A DNA stretch of 16,179 bases, from contig QOAB01000102.1 of NCBI GenBank assembly GCA_003978285.1, forward strand, positions 1-16,179, in the 5' to 3' direction. The notes beneath the pieces are model-generated. The model was not told the origin of the DNA. It worked only from the letters and a program-made list of their open reading frames with translations, and made no database searches. Position 1 is the stretch's first letter. Every line of letters starts with the position of its first letter. Shown here in pieces: positions 1-6,958 of the stretch. A program made the translations under genes and the position numbers. This DNA is from Candidatus Thioglobus sp. GTDB taxonomy: Bacteria > Pseudomonadota > Gammaproteobacteria > PS1 > Thioglobaceae.

Positions 1-227
1 AGCGGTGATCCTTTGCCAAACTTATCCCAAATTTTGGCATAATTTTGGGCGGATTTTGCAGGCCTGATATTCAGAATAACCACGTTTAAGGCTAACCACC
101 AAATGAGTTTATTAGGCGCTTGTATGACTCGATCGTCTGACAAAAATTGCTTTAAATATCGCTTTAAAGCAGGCTTTGTAGGCGAATCTGGCGTGCCAAG
201 ATTGGTGAGTAAGATTCCGGTTTTCAT
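1..227 (-). CDS. hemH: Ferrochelatase, N-terminal part (cut by window edge)
   Basis: Ferrochelatase inserts Fe(2+) into protoporphyrin IX, the last step of protoheme synthesis. The start codon is at 227-225 and 75 complete codons are present before the window ends. The translation begins [17 protein letters not shown] and continues with [13 protein letters not shown]. This is the characteristic N-terminal HemH signature (LxNLGTPD, then a conserved RYLxxFLSDxRV segment). About three quarters of the protein, including the active-site His and Glu, lies outside the window. The ATG overlaps the stop codon of the upstream thioredoxin gene (TAATG), so the two are very probably translationally coupled in one operon. 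No separate ribosome binding site is evident. Identification rests on the N-terminal motif only but is quite specific. Confidence 0.9.
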   Translation of the reverse strand, partial: MKTGILLTNLGTPDSPTKPALKRYLKQFLSDDRVIQAPNKLIWWLALNVVILNIRPAKSAQNYAKIWDKFGKGSP

Positions 228-577
228 TAAAATTTTTCTAAGTTTTGATCAATAAAATCACGTACAAAATCATGTGTTTGTGCAGAATGAAAACGATCTA
301 CTTCCACACCTTGAATAAAGGCAATAACCGTAGGGAAACCCCGTACTGAAAATTGCCCTGCAATCTTCATATTTTCATCCTCAGCCTCAAGTTTGGTTAA
401 GGCAAATTCGCCTTCATTATACTCTGCTGACACACTATTTAAGATAGGCTCTAGAATCTTACAGGGGCCACACCAATCGGCTGAAATATCCAAAATAACC
501 AGTTGTTTGTGTGATTGATCAATCACTAAGGTTTGAAAAGTCTCAATCGAAACATCAACAGAAGTAACTAATACCAT
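227..577 (-). CDS. Thioredoxin-domain protein (WCGPC)
   Basis: A single-domain thioredoxin of 116 residues, probably a cytoplasmic thiol-disulfide oxidoreductase. The redox motif WCGPC is at residues 35-39, preceded by the usual hydrophobic beta strand (LVILDISAD). The cis-proline motif follows in GFPT. There is no signal peptide or membrane segment. The length is close to classical TrxA (about 105-110 residues). Sequence drift outside the motifs, such as the missing KLN/DEN-type central segment, suggests a specialised paralog rather than the main thioredoxin, though it could still be TrxA. The gene starts 5 nt after the SH3-domain gene and ends with a 1-nt overlap into hemH, so all three are probably co-transcribed. 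No strong Shine-Dalgarno sequence is seen. The link with heme synthesis is by position only. Confidence 0.88.
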   Translation of the reverse strand: MVLVTSVDVSIETFQTLVIDQSHKQLVILDISADWCGPCKILEPILNSVSAEYNEGEFALTKLEAEDENMKIAGQFSVRGFPTVIAFIQGVEVDRFHSAQTHDFVRDFIDQNLEKF

Positions 578-582
578 ATTAA

Positions 583-1218
583 TTAATATGAACGACTAAT
601 GATATTAAAACTGTCACGCTTTTTCTGTGCTGATCGAGCAAAAACAATGCTAATAATAAAGCCAATAATCAAACCAAATATAAGTGTAAATAACGTATTA
701 ATATTATTGCCTACATCCGTAGAATCTACTTGAGATTGCAAGTCATTATTACGGGTGGATAGTACAGCGTTCTGCTGCTTAAGCACACTTAAATCAGTAG
801 TCGTAGATTCAGAGTTTAAAGCTTTCATAGCAACGATTTTAGAGGACAAGTCTTTATTTTTAAGTTGTAATTTTTCCAAAGATTTTTTAAGGTTTTCAAT
901 CTGAACAGAATGATTATTATCACCCGCTTTAGTGTTAGATTTAGCTAGTGTATTAGTGTTGTTTTTTGGTGTAGTTTTGGTCAACTGATCTGATAGAATC
1001 CAACCTTGTAAACCGCCCAATACAACTTGCGACCAGCCAGAATAGTGCATGGTTAATCGTTTTAATTTTGTATCTTTAGGGAGTGTTTTTAACAACTTAG
1101 ATTTGGACGTGTTATCTAACCTTAAAGCAGTATTGTCCTGAAGCGTATAAACATTAGAGGCAGAAAATACACCAAAAGATAAAAATAAGAGGCTAATAAA
1201 AAAAGTGATTTTTTTCAT
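583..1218 (-). CDS. SH3b domain / C-terminal membrane anchor protein (YgiM-like)
   Basis: The 211-residue product has the architecture of the YgiM / SH3-and-anchor family. A signal peptide covers residues 1-20 (MKKITFFISLLFLSFGVFSA). A bacterial SH3 domain covers about 24-80, with ALRLDNTSKSKLL and GWSQVVLGGLQGWI as the typical strands. A polar linker rich in Asn/Thr/Lys runs from 81 to 103, followed by a coiled coil at about 105-165. A transmembrane helix at about 173-194 ends in a short basic tail (RSAQKKR). The SH3b domain should sit in the periplasm, held to the inner membrane by the C-terminal helix. The molecular role of this family is not established; cell-wall association is usually assumed from the SH3b domain. 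It is the first gene of the trx-hemH operon. Confidence 0.85.
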   Translation of the reverse strand: MKKITFFISLLFLSFGVFSASNVYTLQDNTALRLDNTSKSKLLKTLPKDTKLKRLTMHYSGWSQVVLGGLQGWILSDQLTKTTPKNNTNTLAKSNTKAGDNNHSVQIENLKKSLEKLQLKNKDLSSKIVAMKALNSESTTTDLSVLKQQNAVLSTRNNDLQSQVDSTDVGNNINTLFTLIFGLIIGFIISIVFARSAQKKRDSFNIISRSY

Positions 1219-1293
1219 GATGATTGATTTTGTAAAATTCTCACTATAGTATAAGCAAAAACAACCTTAAAAACCTAAAAATAATAGAAAATA

Positions 1294-1313
1294 CATTAAA
1301 AATCATTAAAAAT
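1294..1313. repeat. Tandem 10-bp repeat in AT-rich spacer
   Basis: Two adjacent copies of CATTAAAAAT lie in the 253-bp spacer 1219-1471, between the Fic-tail-like gene and the SH3 gene. The spacer holds no convincing open reading frame. It should contain the promoter of the SH3-trx-hemH operon; TATACT/TATAGT-like -10 boxes occur on the minus strand at about 1240-1252 but without a convincing -35 box. The repeat may simply reflect low sequence complexity. Confidence 0.4.
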
Positions 1314-1438
1314 CAATGGGTTATAGTTATTATTTAGACTTTATATTTTTTAAACGATTAGGATGTCTGGTTGGTCGAGATATTATTTTTATAATAAAGT
1401 GGCTTAAATCAAAGATTTGAGATTAATTAGCGAAAATA

Positions 1439-1449
1439 GGGTGAAACCC
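1439..1449 (-). terminator. Weak candidate terminator hairpin after the 143-aa gene
   Basis: On the minus strand, about 23 nt after the stop codon of the 1472-1903 gene, GGGT-TTC-ACCC forms a 4-bp stem with a 3-nt loop, followed by TATTTTC. The stem is short and the T-run imperfect, so this is only a possible terminator. Confidence 0.25.
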
Positions 1450-1471
1450 AACTTTCCTCAAGCAGTAAATA

Positions 1472-1903
1472 CTAGTTGCTGACTTTTTTATTAACGAACT
1501 TATTAGTTAGGCGATATTTTTGTTTTGGACTTTTTGGTTTTTCAGGAATGGTTAACTCGAAAAAACCAAAATCAATCAAAGGATCTAAAACGGATTGTTT
1601 AAATTTTGTCCTATTGGTTCTTTTTAAAATCTTTATCAACTCGGCAGCTGAGTTTTCATCATCACAATTCTTTAAAATTTTGACTTGGTCCTGTGTGATT
1701 TTGTCAAGGATTAAGCTTAGTCCTTTCTTACTCCCCGATATACCTTTATCCCTTATATTTACTAGGTTTTCATAGAATTCAAAACCTTGTTGTTTTGCAC
1801 CAGTTTTATTAACATCATTACGCTTAAGGTCTTTGTTCCAGTTCGAATCTTCATCCAATTTTTGGACGTTTTTACTCTTTTTGTTTCGACCAAACAAATT
1901 CAT
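1472..1903 (-). CDS. Small basic protein with Fic/RecG-like C-terminal winged-helix domain
   Basis: The 143-residue protein has a highly charged, Lys/Asn-rich N-terminal half (1-60) and a more ordered C-terminal half (about 70-134). The latter contains KRTNRTKFKQSVLDPLIDFG, then FELTIPEKPKSPKQKYRLT. That pattern (NRTKF, PL..G..E.TIP.KP.S..QKYRLT) matches my memory of the winged-helix domain at the C-terminus of Fic-family AMPylators and of AlbA_2/RecG-like transcriptional regulators. Here it stands without the catalytic or ATPase module. An AAGG ribosome binding site precedes the ATG by 5 nt. No signal peptide or membrane segment is seen. It lies 92 bp downstream of aapP on the same strand. 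It may be a DNA-binding protein or antitoxin-like piece, or a remnant of a larger gene. No function can be assigned. Confidence 0.7.
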   Translation of the reverse strand: MNLFGRNKKSKNVQKLDEDSNWNKDLKRNDVNKTGAKQQGFEFYENLVNIRDKGISGSKKGLSLILDKITQDQVKILKNCDDENSAAELIKILKRTNRTKFKQSVLDPLIDFGFFELTIPEKPKSPKQKYRLTNKFVNKKVSN

Positions 1904-1995
1904 AATAACCTTAATAAAGACAAATCAATGAGCAAAGTTTAACAAAAACCTTGGTTTCAGGATAAATATTTAATCAAATAAGTAAAAAATTAACA

Positions 1996-2754
1996 TTATT
2001 GACTTAATATTTGATCTAAAAATAACTTTAACCGATCTGATTCAGGATTATTAAAGAAGGCTTTAGGTTGATTTTCTTCAATAATCCTACCTTCATCCAT
2101 AAAGATAATACGATCCGCAACCTTTTTAGCAAAGCCCATCTCATGAGTGACACAGATCATGGTTATACCCTCTTTAGCCAGCCCTACCATGACATCTAGC
2201 ACTTCTGAAATCATTTCAGGGTCGAGTGCAGATGTAGGCTCATCAAACAGCATAATTTTTGGTGAGGTACACAATGCTCTAGCAATCGCAACACGTTGCT
2301 GCTGCCCCCCACTAAGTTGATTTGGATACTTTTCAGCTTGGTCCCTTATACCTACTCTATCCAGTAATTTTAAGGCTTTATCTCTTGCTTCTTTTTTAGT
2401 TTCGCTATGCACCCAGATTGGGGCAAGTGTTAAATTATCTACAATATTAAGGTGTGGAAATAAGTTGAAGTGTTGAAACACCATGGATACTTCAGATCTA
2501 ACTTGTCTAATTTTTTTAACATCATCTGTTAGTTTTATGCCGTCAATAATAACGCTACCTTCTTGGAATTTCTCTAGAAAGTTAACACACCTTATCAGTG
2601 TTGACTTGCCACTACCTGATGGTCCGCAAACTACGATAATCTCACCCTCTTTAACTTTTAGGTTAATGTTATTTAGCGCTTGAAATTCCCCGAACCATTT
2701 GTTTAGATTGCTAATTTCAATAATATTACTATCTAATCTTTCTGTTGTACTCAT
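1996..2754 (-). CDS. aapP: General L-amino-acid ABC transporter, ATP-binding subunit
   Basis: This 252-residue ATPase of the polar-amino-acid uptake (PAAT) family drives import through AapQ/AapM. All ABC motifs are intact: Walker A GPSGSGKS at 44-51, Q-loop in [11 protein letters not shown] (Gln94), signature LSGGQQQR at 147-154, Walker B IMLFDEP at 167-173 followed by the D-loop SALD, and the switch His in CVTHEMGFA (His204). Length is normal for GlnQ/AapP. An AAAAGG ribosome binding site lies 7 nt before the ATG, and only 2 nt separate the gene from aapM. It is the last gene of aapJQMP. Assignment to AapP rather than another PAAT ATPase rests mainly on its aap neighbours. Confidence 0.93.
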   Translation of the reverse strand: MSTTERLDSNIIEISNLNKWFGEFQALNNINLKVKEGEIIVVCGPSGSGKSTLIRCVNFLEKFQEGSVIIDGIKLTDDVKKIRQVRSEVSMVFQHFNLFPHLNIVDNLTLAPIWVHSETKKEARDKALKLLDRVGIRDQAEKYPNQLSGGQQQRVAIARALCTSPKIMLFDEPTSALDPEMISEVLDVMVGLAKEGITMICVTHEMGFAKKVADRIIFMDEGRIIEENQPKAFFNNPESDRLKLFLDQILSQ

Positions 2755-2756
2755 CT

Positions 2757-3863
2757 TTAAGCCTTTTGATGTTCTTGTTCTGTATTAAAACGTTTTTCTA
2801 ATGTTTTAGAATATCTCGACCATGAGTATAAAATCACCCAAAAAACTATCATTACAAAAACATACCCTTCTGTCTCATTACCCAACCAATTTTGGTCACT
2901 ACTACTTAATCCTACTATAGCTAACATGTCGAATAAACCAATGATTAATACTAAAGTTGTATCTTTAAAAAATGATATTTGAAAACCGACAATATTTGGA
3001 ATTGATATCTTTAAAGCCTGTGGTAGAACAATTAATATAGTTTTTTGAAAATAACTTAAACCAATCGCATCTGCTGCTTCATATTGACCTTTAGGTATAG
3101 CTTGAAGCCCTCCTCGAATTACCTCTGCAAAATAAGCTGTTTGGAATAGTGTAATACCAATGAGTGCTCGCATAAGCTTATCAAAATTCACACCTTCAGC
3201 AAAGAACAGTGGCAGTACCACAGAAGCCATAAATAAAATAGTGATCAATGGAACGCCGCGAAAAAACTCAATATAAATAATACAGAAAAACCTAATAATT
3301 TTCATTTCTGATTTTCTACCTAACGCTAACATAATGCCTAGTGGGAATGAGGCAATCATACCAACTACAGATATTATTATGGTTAGCATTAATCCACCCC
3401 ATTTATGAGTTTCTACAACTTCCAAACCTAGACCACCATAAAGTAAAAAGAAAGTAACTACTGGTAAAATAACAACCATGGCAATGACAATCTTAAATTT
3501 ATGTTCGTAGGTGCCCATCAAACGTATAAATAGCACACATGTAATCCACAAGCCCAAAACTGTTAATGGACGCCAGTACTCTTCTGATGGGTAAAAACCA
3601 TAAGCAAATAGGTTGATATTTTCACGGATATAGCTCCAGCACGCACCTTCTTTACTGCATTGGTCGTTTGGCACAGCAGAAAAAGTCGCATCAAAAAAAA
3701 TCCAATCTGCTAACGGTGGAATGATTAAATATAGAAAATATAGGGAAAATAGTGTTAAAACGCTGTTAATCGGTGTAGAAAACAGATTTTCTTTGAGCCA
3801 GTGAATGATGCCAATTTGGTAAATAGGCGGCTTTTTAGTTGCTTGTTGCTCAAATACTGCCAT
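2757..3863 (-). CDS. aapM: General L-amino-acid ABC transporter, permease subunit
   Basis: This 368-residue inner-membrane permease has an N-terminal extension typical of the AapM/BztC branch, longer than HisM-type permeases. It shows a first hydrophobic span ([20 protein letters not shown]) and then a periplasmic loop containing [13 protein letters not shown]. The C-terminal PAAT permease domain ends with the EAA loop, seen in the segment [20 protein letters not shown], which contacts the ATPase. The ATG abuts the TAG stop of aapQ with no spacer. A strong AAGGAG ribosome binding site, 6 nt upstream, is embedded in the end of aapQ. This ensures coupled translation of the two permeases, which should form a heterodimer. 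Confidence 0.92.
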   Translation of the reverse strand: MAVFEQQATKKPPIYQIGIIHWLKENLFSTPINSVLTLFSLYFLYLIIPPLADWIFFDATFSAVPNDQCSKEGACWSYIRENINLFAYGFYPSEEYWRPLTVLGLWITCVLFIRLMGTYEHKFKIVIAMVVILPVVTFFLLYGGLGLEVVETHKWGGLMLTIIISVVGMIASFPLGIMLALGRKSEMKIIRFFCIIYIEFFRGVPLITILFMASVVLPLFFAEGVNFDKLMRALIGITLFQTAYFAEVIRGGLQAIPKGQYEAADAIGLSYFQKTILIVLPQALKISIPNIVGFQISFFKDTTLVLIIGLFDMLAIVGLSSSDQNWLGNETEGYVFVMIVFWVILYSWSRYSKTLEKRFNTEQEHQKA

Positions 3864-5039
3864 CTATCGCTCCTTAATTTTCATCTTGTGATTCACAATA
3901 TTCAAAACTAAAGAAATAAAGAGTGAGATGGTTAAATAAACTGCCATCGTCATGAGCATAATTTCAACGGCTTGACCGACTTGATTCAGCACAGTGCCAG
4001 CAAAGGTACTAACTAATTCAGCATAGCCAATCGCCGCTGCTAGTGAGGAGTTTTTAGTTAGATTTAAATATTGATTAATAATGGGTGGAATCGCCACTCT
4101 TAAGGCTTGTGGCAAAATTACCAGTTTTAATGATTGAATTCGAGTTAAACCTATAGCTTGGGCAGCCTCCTTTTGTCCTTTACTAACTGACTCAACGCCT
4201 GAACGTATCGCCTCTGCAATATAGGTAGCGGTATACACGCTCAGCGCAAATGCTAATGCTAAAAATTCAGGGGAGAGGCTCATACCACCTCTAAAATTAA
4301 AACCCTTGAGTGCAGGATAATCAAAATACAATGGTGAACCAAGTGCCCAGTAAACCATTACTGGAAGGCCAATAATCAATAATAATGAATAACCAAACGT
4401 ATGGGTTTCAATACCAACATCGTCGTGTTTTTTCTTGAAAAAACGTTTCATTAAAATCTTTAATACAAAACCTAGCAACAAGGCGACCAGTACCCATATA
4501 AACCCATCTTCTGCAATCGGCTTAGGCAGATAAATACCTCTAAGATTAACAAATACAGTATCAAAAAACTCAATACTTTTACGCGGATGTGGAAAACTAA
4601 TTAGTGCAATGTTGTACCAAAATAAAATCTGTAACAATATAGGAATGTTTCTAAACAGCTCAATATAGCCGCCAGCCAACTTAGCAATTAGCCAATTATT
4701 AGACAATCTAGCAATACCAATAATAAGCCCAATCAAACTGGCAAATATAATGCCGACGATAGACACGACAATGGTGTTAATAAGCCCTACGTAGAATACG
4801 GTAAGGTTAGATGAGGTTGGGGAATAATCGATTAAATATTCGGCAATATCGAAGCCTGATTCTGCTTCTAAAAAACCAAATCCGGTTTGAATACCGCGAC
4901 TTTCAATATTGACGAACATGTTGTCAATCGCGCTATAAAAGAAATAAACAATGGCTAATAATGCCATCACCTGAAATAAGAATGCTCTTACTTCGTTGTT
5001 ATATAAAAAAGAAAAAAAAGACTTAGACTTAGTCATCAT
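3864..5039 (-). CDS. aapQ: General L-amino-acid ABC transporter, permease subunit
   Basis: This 391-residue permease is partner of AapM. It has an N-terminal membrane span (AFLFQVMALLAIVYFFYSAI), a periplasmic loop including GIQTGFGFLEAESGFDI (a typical AapQ/BztB segment), and several further spans. The EAA loop is AAQAIGLTRIQSLKLVILPQ. Two Met codons stand in tandem at the start (5039-5034), and neither has a clear Shine-Dalgarno sequence. That contrasts sharply with aapJ (AGAGGAG) and aapM (AAGGAG). With the terminator-like hairpin just upstream, this should keep permease levels far below those of the binding protein, as is usual for such importers. Confidence 0.92.
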   Translation of the reverse strand: MMTKSKSFFSFLYNNEVRAFLFQVMALLAIVYFFYSAIDNMFVNIESRGIQTGFGFLEAESGFDIAEYLIDYSPTSSNLTVFYVGLINTIVVSIVGIIFASLIGLIIGIARLSNNWLIAKLAGGYIELFRNIPILLQILFWYNIALISFPHPRKSIEFFDTVFVNLRGIYLPKPIAEDGFIWVLVALLLGFVLKILMKRFFKKKHDDVGIETHTFGYSLLLIIGLPVMVYWALGSPLYFDYPALKGFNFRGGMSLSPEFLALAFALSVYTATYIAEAIRSGVESVSKGQKEAAQAIGLTRIQSLKLVILPQALRVAIPPIINQYLNLTKNSSLAAAIGYAELVSTFAGTVLNQVGQAVEIMLMTMAVYLTISLFISLVLNIVNHKMKIKER

Positions 5040-5050
5040 ATCAAAGTAAT

Positions 5051-5087
5051 AAAAAAGCCAGACTGGTGATTTATCAGGCTGGCTTTT
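5051..5087 (-). terminator. Intrinsic hairpin between aapJ and aapQ (attenuator-type)
   Basis: On the minus strand AAAAGCCAG-C-CTG (5087-5075) pairs with CAG-T-CTGGCTTTT (5065-5053). This gives a 13-position stem with one mismatch and a 9-nt loop, directly followed by more T residues (six T in total, 5056-5051). It begins 17 nt after the aapJ stop and ends 11 nt before the aapQ start. Such hairpins after a binding-protein gene usually both stabilise its mRNA and let only part of transcription through to the permease genes. Confidence 0.88.
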
Positions 5088-5104
5088 ATTAACTAGATAA
5101 TGAT

Positions 5105-6112
5105 TTATCTAAATGGTGGTGAGTATAAAAGACCACCATTGCTCCATAGTGCGTTTAAGCCTCTAGAAATGTTAAGTGGTGTATTCTTACCAATACTACG
5201 TTCGAATGCTTCTGAGTAGTTACCCACTTGAGAAACAATATTAAAGGCCCATTTTTTATCTAAACCAAGGTAATCATGCAACTTACCTGAGTTACCTAAT
5301 AAACGGTTAACTTCTGGGTTGTTAGAACGACCGTAAGCGCTTTTAGAAGTCACACCAAGCTCTTCAGCAGTAATCATTGCATTCAGCGACCATTTAACGA
5401 TGTTAAACCACTTGTCGTCACCTTGACGTACCACAGGGCCTAATGGCTCTTTAGAGATAACATCTTCTAATACAATCGCAGATGATGGATCTTTCAGTGT
5501 AGTTCTAAGTGCATATAGCTGTGATTGATCTGAAGTTAACACATCACAACGATCTGTTTCAAAACCGTTTCTAGATTGTGCTGAAGTATCAGCCAACGAT
5601 GAATTGTACTTCATGCCATGGCTTCTAAAGTAATCAGCCAAGTTAAGCTCAGTCGTTGTTCCGGCTTGTAAACAGAAAGTTGCACCATCTAACTCGTTAA
5701 CGCTATTAACACCTAATGATTTTTTCACCATAAAACCTTGGCCATCGTAATAGTTAACACCGGCAAAGTTCAAGCCAAGTGATGCATCACGTGTTAGTGT
5801 CCAAGTAGTGTTTCTTGACAGCATGTCAATCTCACCAGATTGTAGAGCTGTAAAGCGTTCTTTTGCCGTTAAAGGTACAAATTTAACCTTTTTAGCATCA
5901 CCCAAAGTAGCAGCAGCTACAGCGCGACAAACATCAACATCTAAGCCTTTCCAGGTACCAGTAGAGTCTGCTGATGAAAAACCTACCAAACCTGTAGACA
6001 CACCACAGCTTAAACTGCCTTTGGCCTGTACATCACTCAATGTATCTGCCTGAACACCATAAGCGCCAATCGCCAAAATAGATGCAGCAGACAATTTTAA
6101 TAATTTATTCAT
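5105..6112 (-). CDS. aapJ: General L-amino-acid ABC transporter, periplasmic binding protein
   Basis: This is the periplasmic receptor for L-amino acids in the Aap/Bzt system, 335 residues with the start chosen here. A signal peptide, MNKLLKLSAASILAIGAYGVQA, is followed by ADT and then a mature type-3 solute-binding fold. Family features include CGVSTGLVGFSSADSTGTWK, GLDVDVCRAVAAATLG, LSRNTTWTLTRD and the C-terminal RGLNALWSNGG...YSPPFR. These resemble AapJ/BztA rather than single-substrate PAAT receptors. Paired cysteines (CGV, DVC, TFC, DRC) probably form disulfides. An in-frame ATG 72 nt upstream would add a 24-residue leader that destroys the signal peptide, whereas an excellent AGAGGAG ribosome binding site sits 6 nt before the chosen ATG. 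Confidence 0.94.
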   Translation of the reverse strand: MNKLLKLSAASILAIGAYGVQADTLSDVQAKGSLSCGVSTGLVGFSSADSTGTWKGLDVDVCRAVAAATLGDAKKVKFVPLTAKERFTALQSGEIDMLSRNTTWTLTRDASLGLNFAGVNYYDGQGFMVKKSLGVNSVNELDGATFCLQAGTTTELNLADYFRSHGMKYNSSLADTSAQSRNGFETDRCDVLTSDQSQLYALRTTLKDPSSAIVLEDVISKEPLGPVVRQGDDKWFNIVKWSLNAMITAEELGVTSKSAYGRSNNPEVNRLLGNSGKLHDYLGLDKKWAFNIVSQVGNYSEAFERSIGKNTPLNISRGLNALWSNGGLLYSPPFR

Positions 6113-6118
6113 AAACTT

Positions 6119-6125
6119 CTCCTCT
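6119..6125 (-). promoter_or_regulatory. Strong aapJ ribosome binding site (decides the start)
   Basis: AGAGGAG on the minus strand, 6 nt before the ATG at 6112. It fixes the aapJ start at the signal-peptide methionine and rules out the upstream ATG at 6184. A run of seven G (minus strand; C at 6150-6156) lies further upstream in the leader. Confidence 0.85.
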
Positions 6126-6194
6126 TGATATATATAAAAATAAAAGCAACCCCCCCAAGGAATTACAAGATTTAAGTTTATCAACTATTTTGTA

Positions 6195-6377
6195 CTATAT
6201 ATTGTTTTTTTGAAAAAAAGACAATAAGCCTAAAATCAATGTCACAGAAACAATAATTGACAAGGGTTTAAGGTGCGTTAATGGTGAATAAGAACTGTAA
6301 ATTGAAGCCAGAGCAGAGCTGCCAGCCAGTAGCATTGATAATGCTAATAATGATTTAATAAGACGTAAAACGCGCAT
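6195..6377 (-). CDS. Small two-helix membrane protein, unknown function
   Basis: A 60-residue protein starting MRVLRLIKSLLALSMLLAGS. It has two hydrophobic segments, at about 5-25 and about 39-55 (PLSIIVSVTLILGLLSFF), separated by a Ser/Tyr-rich loop, and a short KNNI tail. I do not recognise a family. It could be a two-span inner-membrane protein, or a cleaved exported peptide with one anchor. A near-perfect ribosome binding site (GGGGGAGG) lies 5 nt before this ATG. A longer reading starting at a TTG at 6392 would overlap that site and is unlikely. The gene lies 30 nt after the Sel1-repeat gene and 82 nt before aapJ on the same strand, so all may be co-transcribed. Confidence 0.7.
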   Translation of the reverse strand: MRVLRLIKSLLALSMLLAGSSALASIYSSYSPLTHLKPLSIIVSVTLILGLLSFFQKNNI

Positions 6378-6382
6378 TTGAG

Positions 6383-6390
6383 CCTCCCCC
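6383..6390 (-). promoter_or_regulatory. Strong ribosome binding site of the 60-aa gene
   Basis: GGGGGAGG on the minus strand, 5 nt before ATG 6377. This is the main evidence that the small membrane protein is translated and that its start is the internal ATG, not the upstream TTG. Confidence 0.75.
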
Positions 6391-6407
6391 AAGGTATGTA
6401 AATTGTT

Positions 6408-6767
6408 TTAATGCAGTGGTGTAACACCGCCTAATATCTGAGCCACAACCGATTGTGTAGAACCGGCACTCTTAAGTGATGCTCTGGCAAACCATTTTTT
6501 AGCTTGTTGTGCATTTACCTCTGTGCCGTCACCAAACTTATAAGCCTGCCAAACCATGTATTGAGCTAGTAAATTACCCTGCTGTGCAGCGCGTTGATAC
6601 CAATAAAAAGCATGTTTTTCATTCTTCGGAACGTGGATACCTTTTTGAAAAATATTGGCCAGGGCGTACTGTGCTTTGGCATCATCGGTATAAGCCCTTT
6701 GTTGTAGACCAATGGTCTCAATATTTAATTCAGACTCTGCCAATAGATGTTGGTGTATTTGATTCAT
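6408..6767 (-). CDS. Sel1-like repeat protein (119 aa)
   Basis: The small, apparently cytoplasmic protein contains two Sel1-like (TPR-related) repeats at about 30-100. The first is AQYALANIFQKGIHVPKNEK with AFYWYQRAAQQGN. The second is AQYMVWQAYKFGDGTEVNAQ with AKKWFARAS. Such repeats form helical pairs used for protein-protein contacts; the partner is unknown. There is no signal peptide. The ATG is preceded by AGGGGA at 7 nt, and a good sigma70 promoter lies upstream (6830-6802, minus strand). This is the first gene of the leftward unit that leads to the small membrane protein and possibly aapJQMP. It is divergent from nadE, so both may be controlled from the same 235-bp region. Confidence 0.82.
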   Translation of the reverse strand: MNQIHQHLLAESELNIETIGLQQRAYTDDAKAQYALANIFQKGIHVPKNEKHAFYWYQRAAQQGNLLAQYMVWQAYKFGDGTEVNAQQAKKWFARASLKSAGSTQSVVAQILGGVTPLH

Positions 6768-6801
6768 AACAATTCCCCTGATTTGTTGTTGATTTGGGTG
6801 A

Positions 6802-6830
6802 AATATACCATTACTTTTTTTGCTTGTAAA
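6802..6830 (-). promoter_or_regulatory. Sigma70 promoter of the sel1 unit
   Basis: On the minus strand the -35 box is TTTACA (6830-6825), followed by a 17-bp spacer and the -10 box TATATT (6807-6802). Transcription would start near 6795, about 28 nt before the Sel1-gene ATG. It is directed away from nadE. Confidence 0.65.
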
Positions 6831-6849
6831 GTCATTTTTTTAATAAAAA

Positions 6850-6874
6850 TTAACTATTAGTTTTTTATAGTTAA
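6850..6874. repeat. Inverted repeat TTAACTAT-N9-ATAGTTAA in the divergent promoter region
   Basis: Perfect 8-bp arms at 6850-6857 and 6867-6874 with a 9-nt, T-rich centre. The same TAACTA word recurs at 6926-6931 and, as TAACTAT, at 6962-6968, where it overlaps the nadE -10 box. It could be a protein-binding site just upstream of both divergent promoters, or an AT-rich coincidence. Confidence 0.45.
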
Positions 6875-6904
6875 ATCAATAACTTATAAGTATTTTATGG
6901 TACT

Positions 6905-6958
6905 TTTACCACTACTAGTATTTTTTAACTAAAATGAATGTCTTGCACTAGTGGTAAA
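6905..6958. promoter_or_regulatory. Putative paired operator upstream of nadE
   Basis: A perfect 10-bp inverted repeat has arms TTTACCACTA (6905-6914) and TAGTGGTAAA (6949-6958). Within or beside the arms are two 8-bp palindromes with the same ACTAGT core: TACTAGTA (6913-6920) and CACTAGTG (6946-6953). Their centres are 33 bp apart, about three helical turns. CACTAGTG overlaps the nadE -35 box. The arrangement is what a dimeric repressor binding cooperatively would need. The HTH domain at the N-terminus of the adjacent NadE is the natural candidate; that pairing is inference. Confidence 0.6.

Noticed and set aside
1476..1775. Plus-strand open frame opposite the Fic-tail-like gene
   Set aside because: It has low-complexity hydrophobic content without domain pattern; the minus-strand frame has the recognisable winged-helix motif and a ribosome binding site.
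1921..1960. AAACC/GGTTT small hairpin as an aapP terminator
   Set aside because: A 5-bp stem with a 2-nt loop is sterically unlikely, so co-transcription with the 143-aa gene is left open.
6140..6165. Possible sigma54 promoter (GG...GGTTGCT) before aapJ
   Set aside because: The distance between the GG and GC elements is about 7 nt instead of the required 10, and the G run makes a chance match likely.
6113..6184. A longer aapJ starting at ATG 6184, adding 24 residues
   Set aside because: It would bury the signal peptide behind a non-signal leader and ignore the strong AGAGGAG site 6 nt before ATG 6112.
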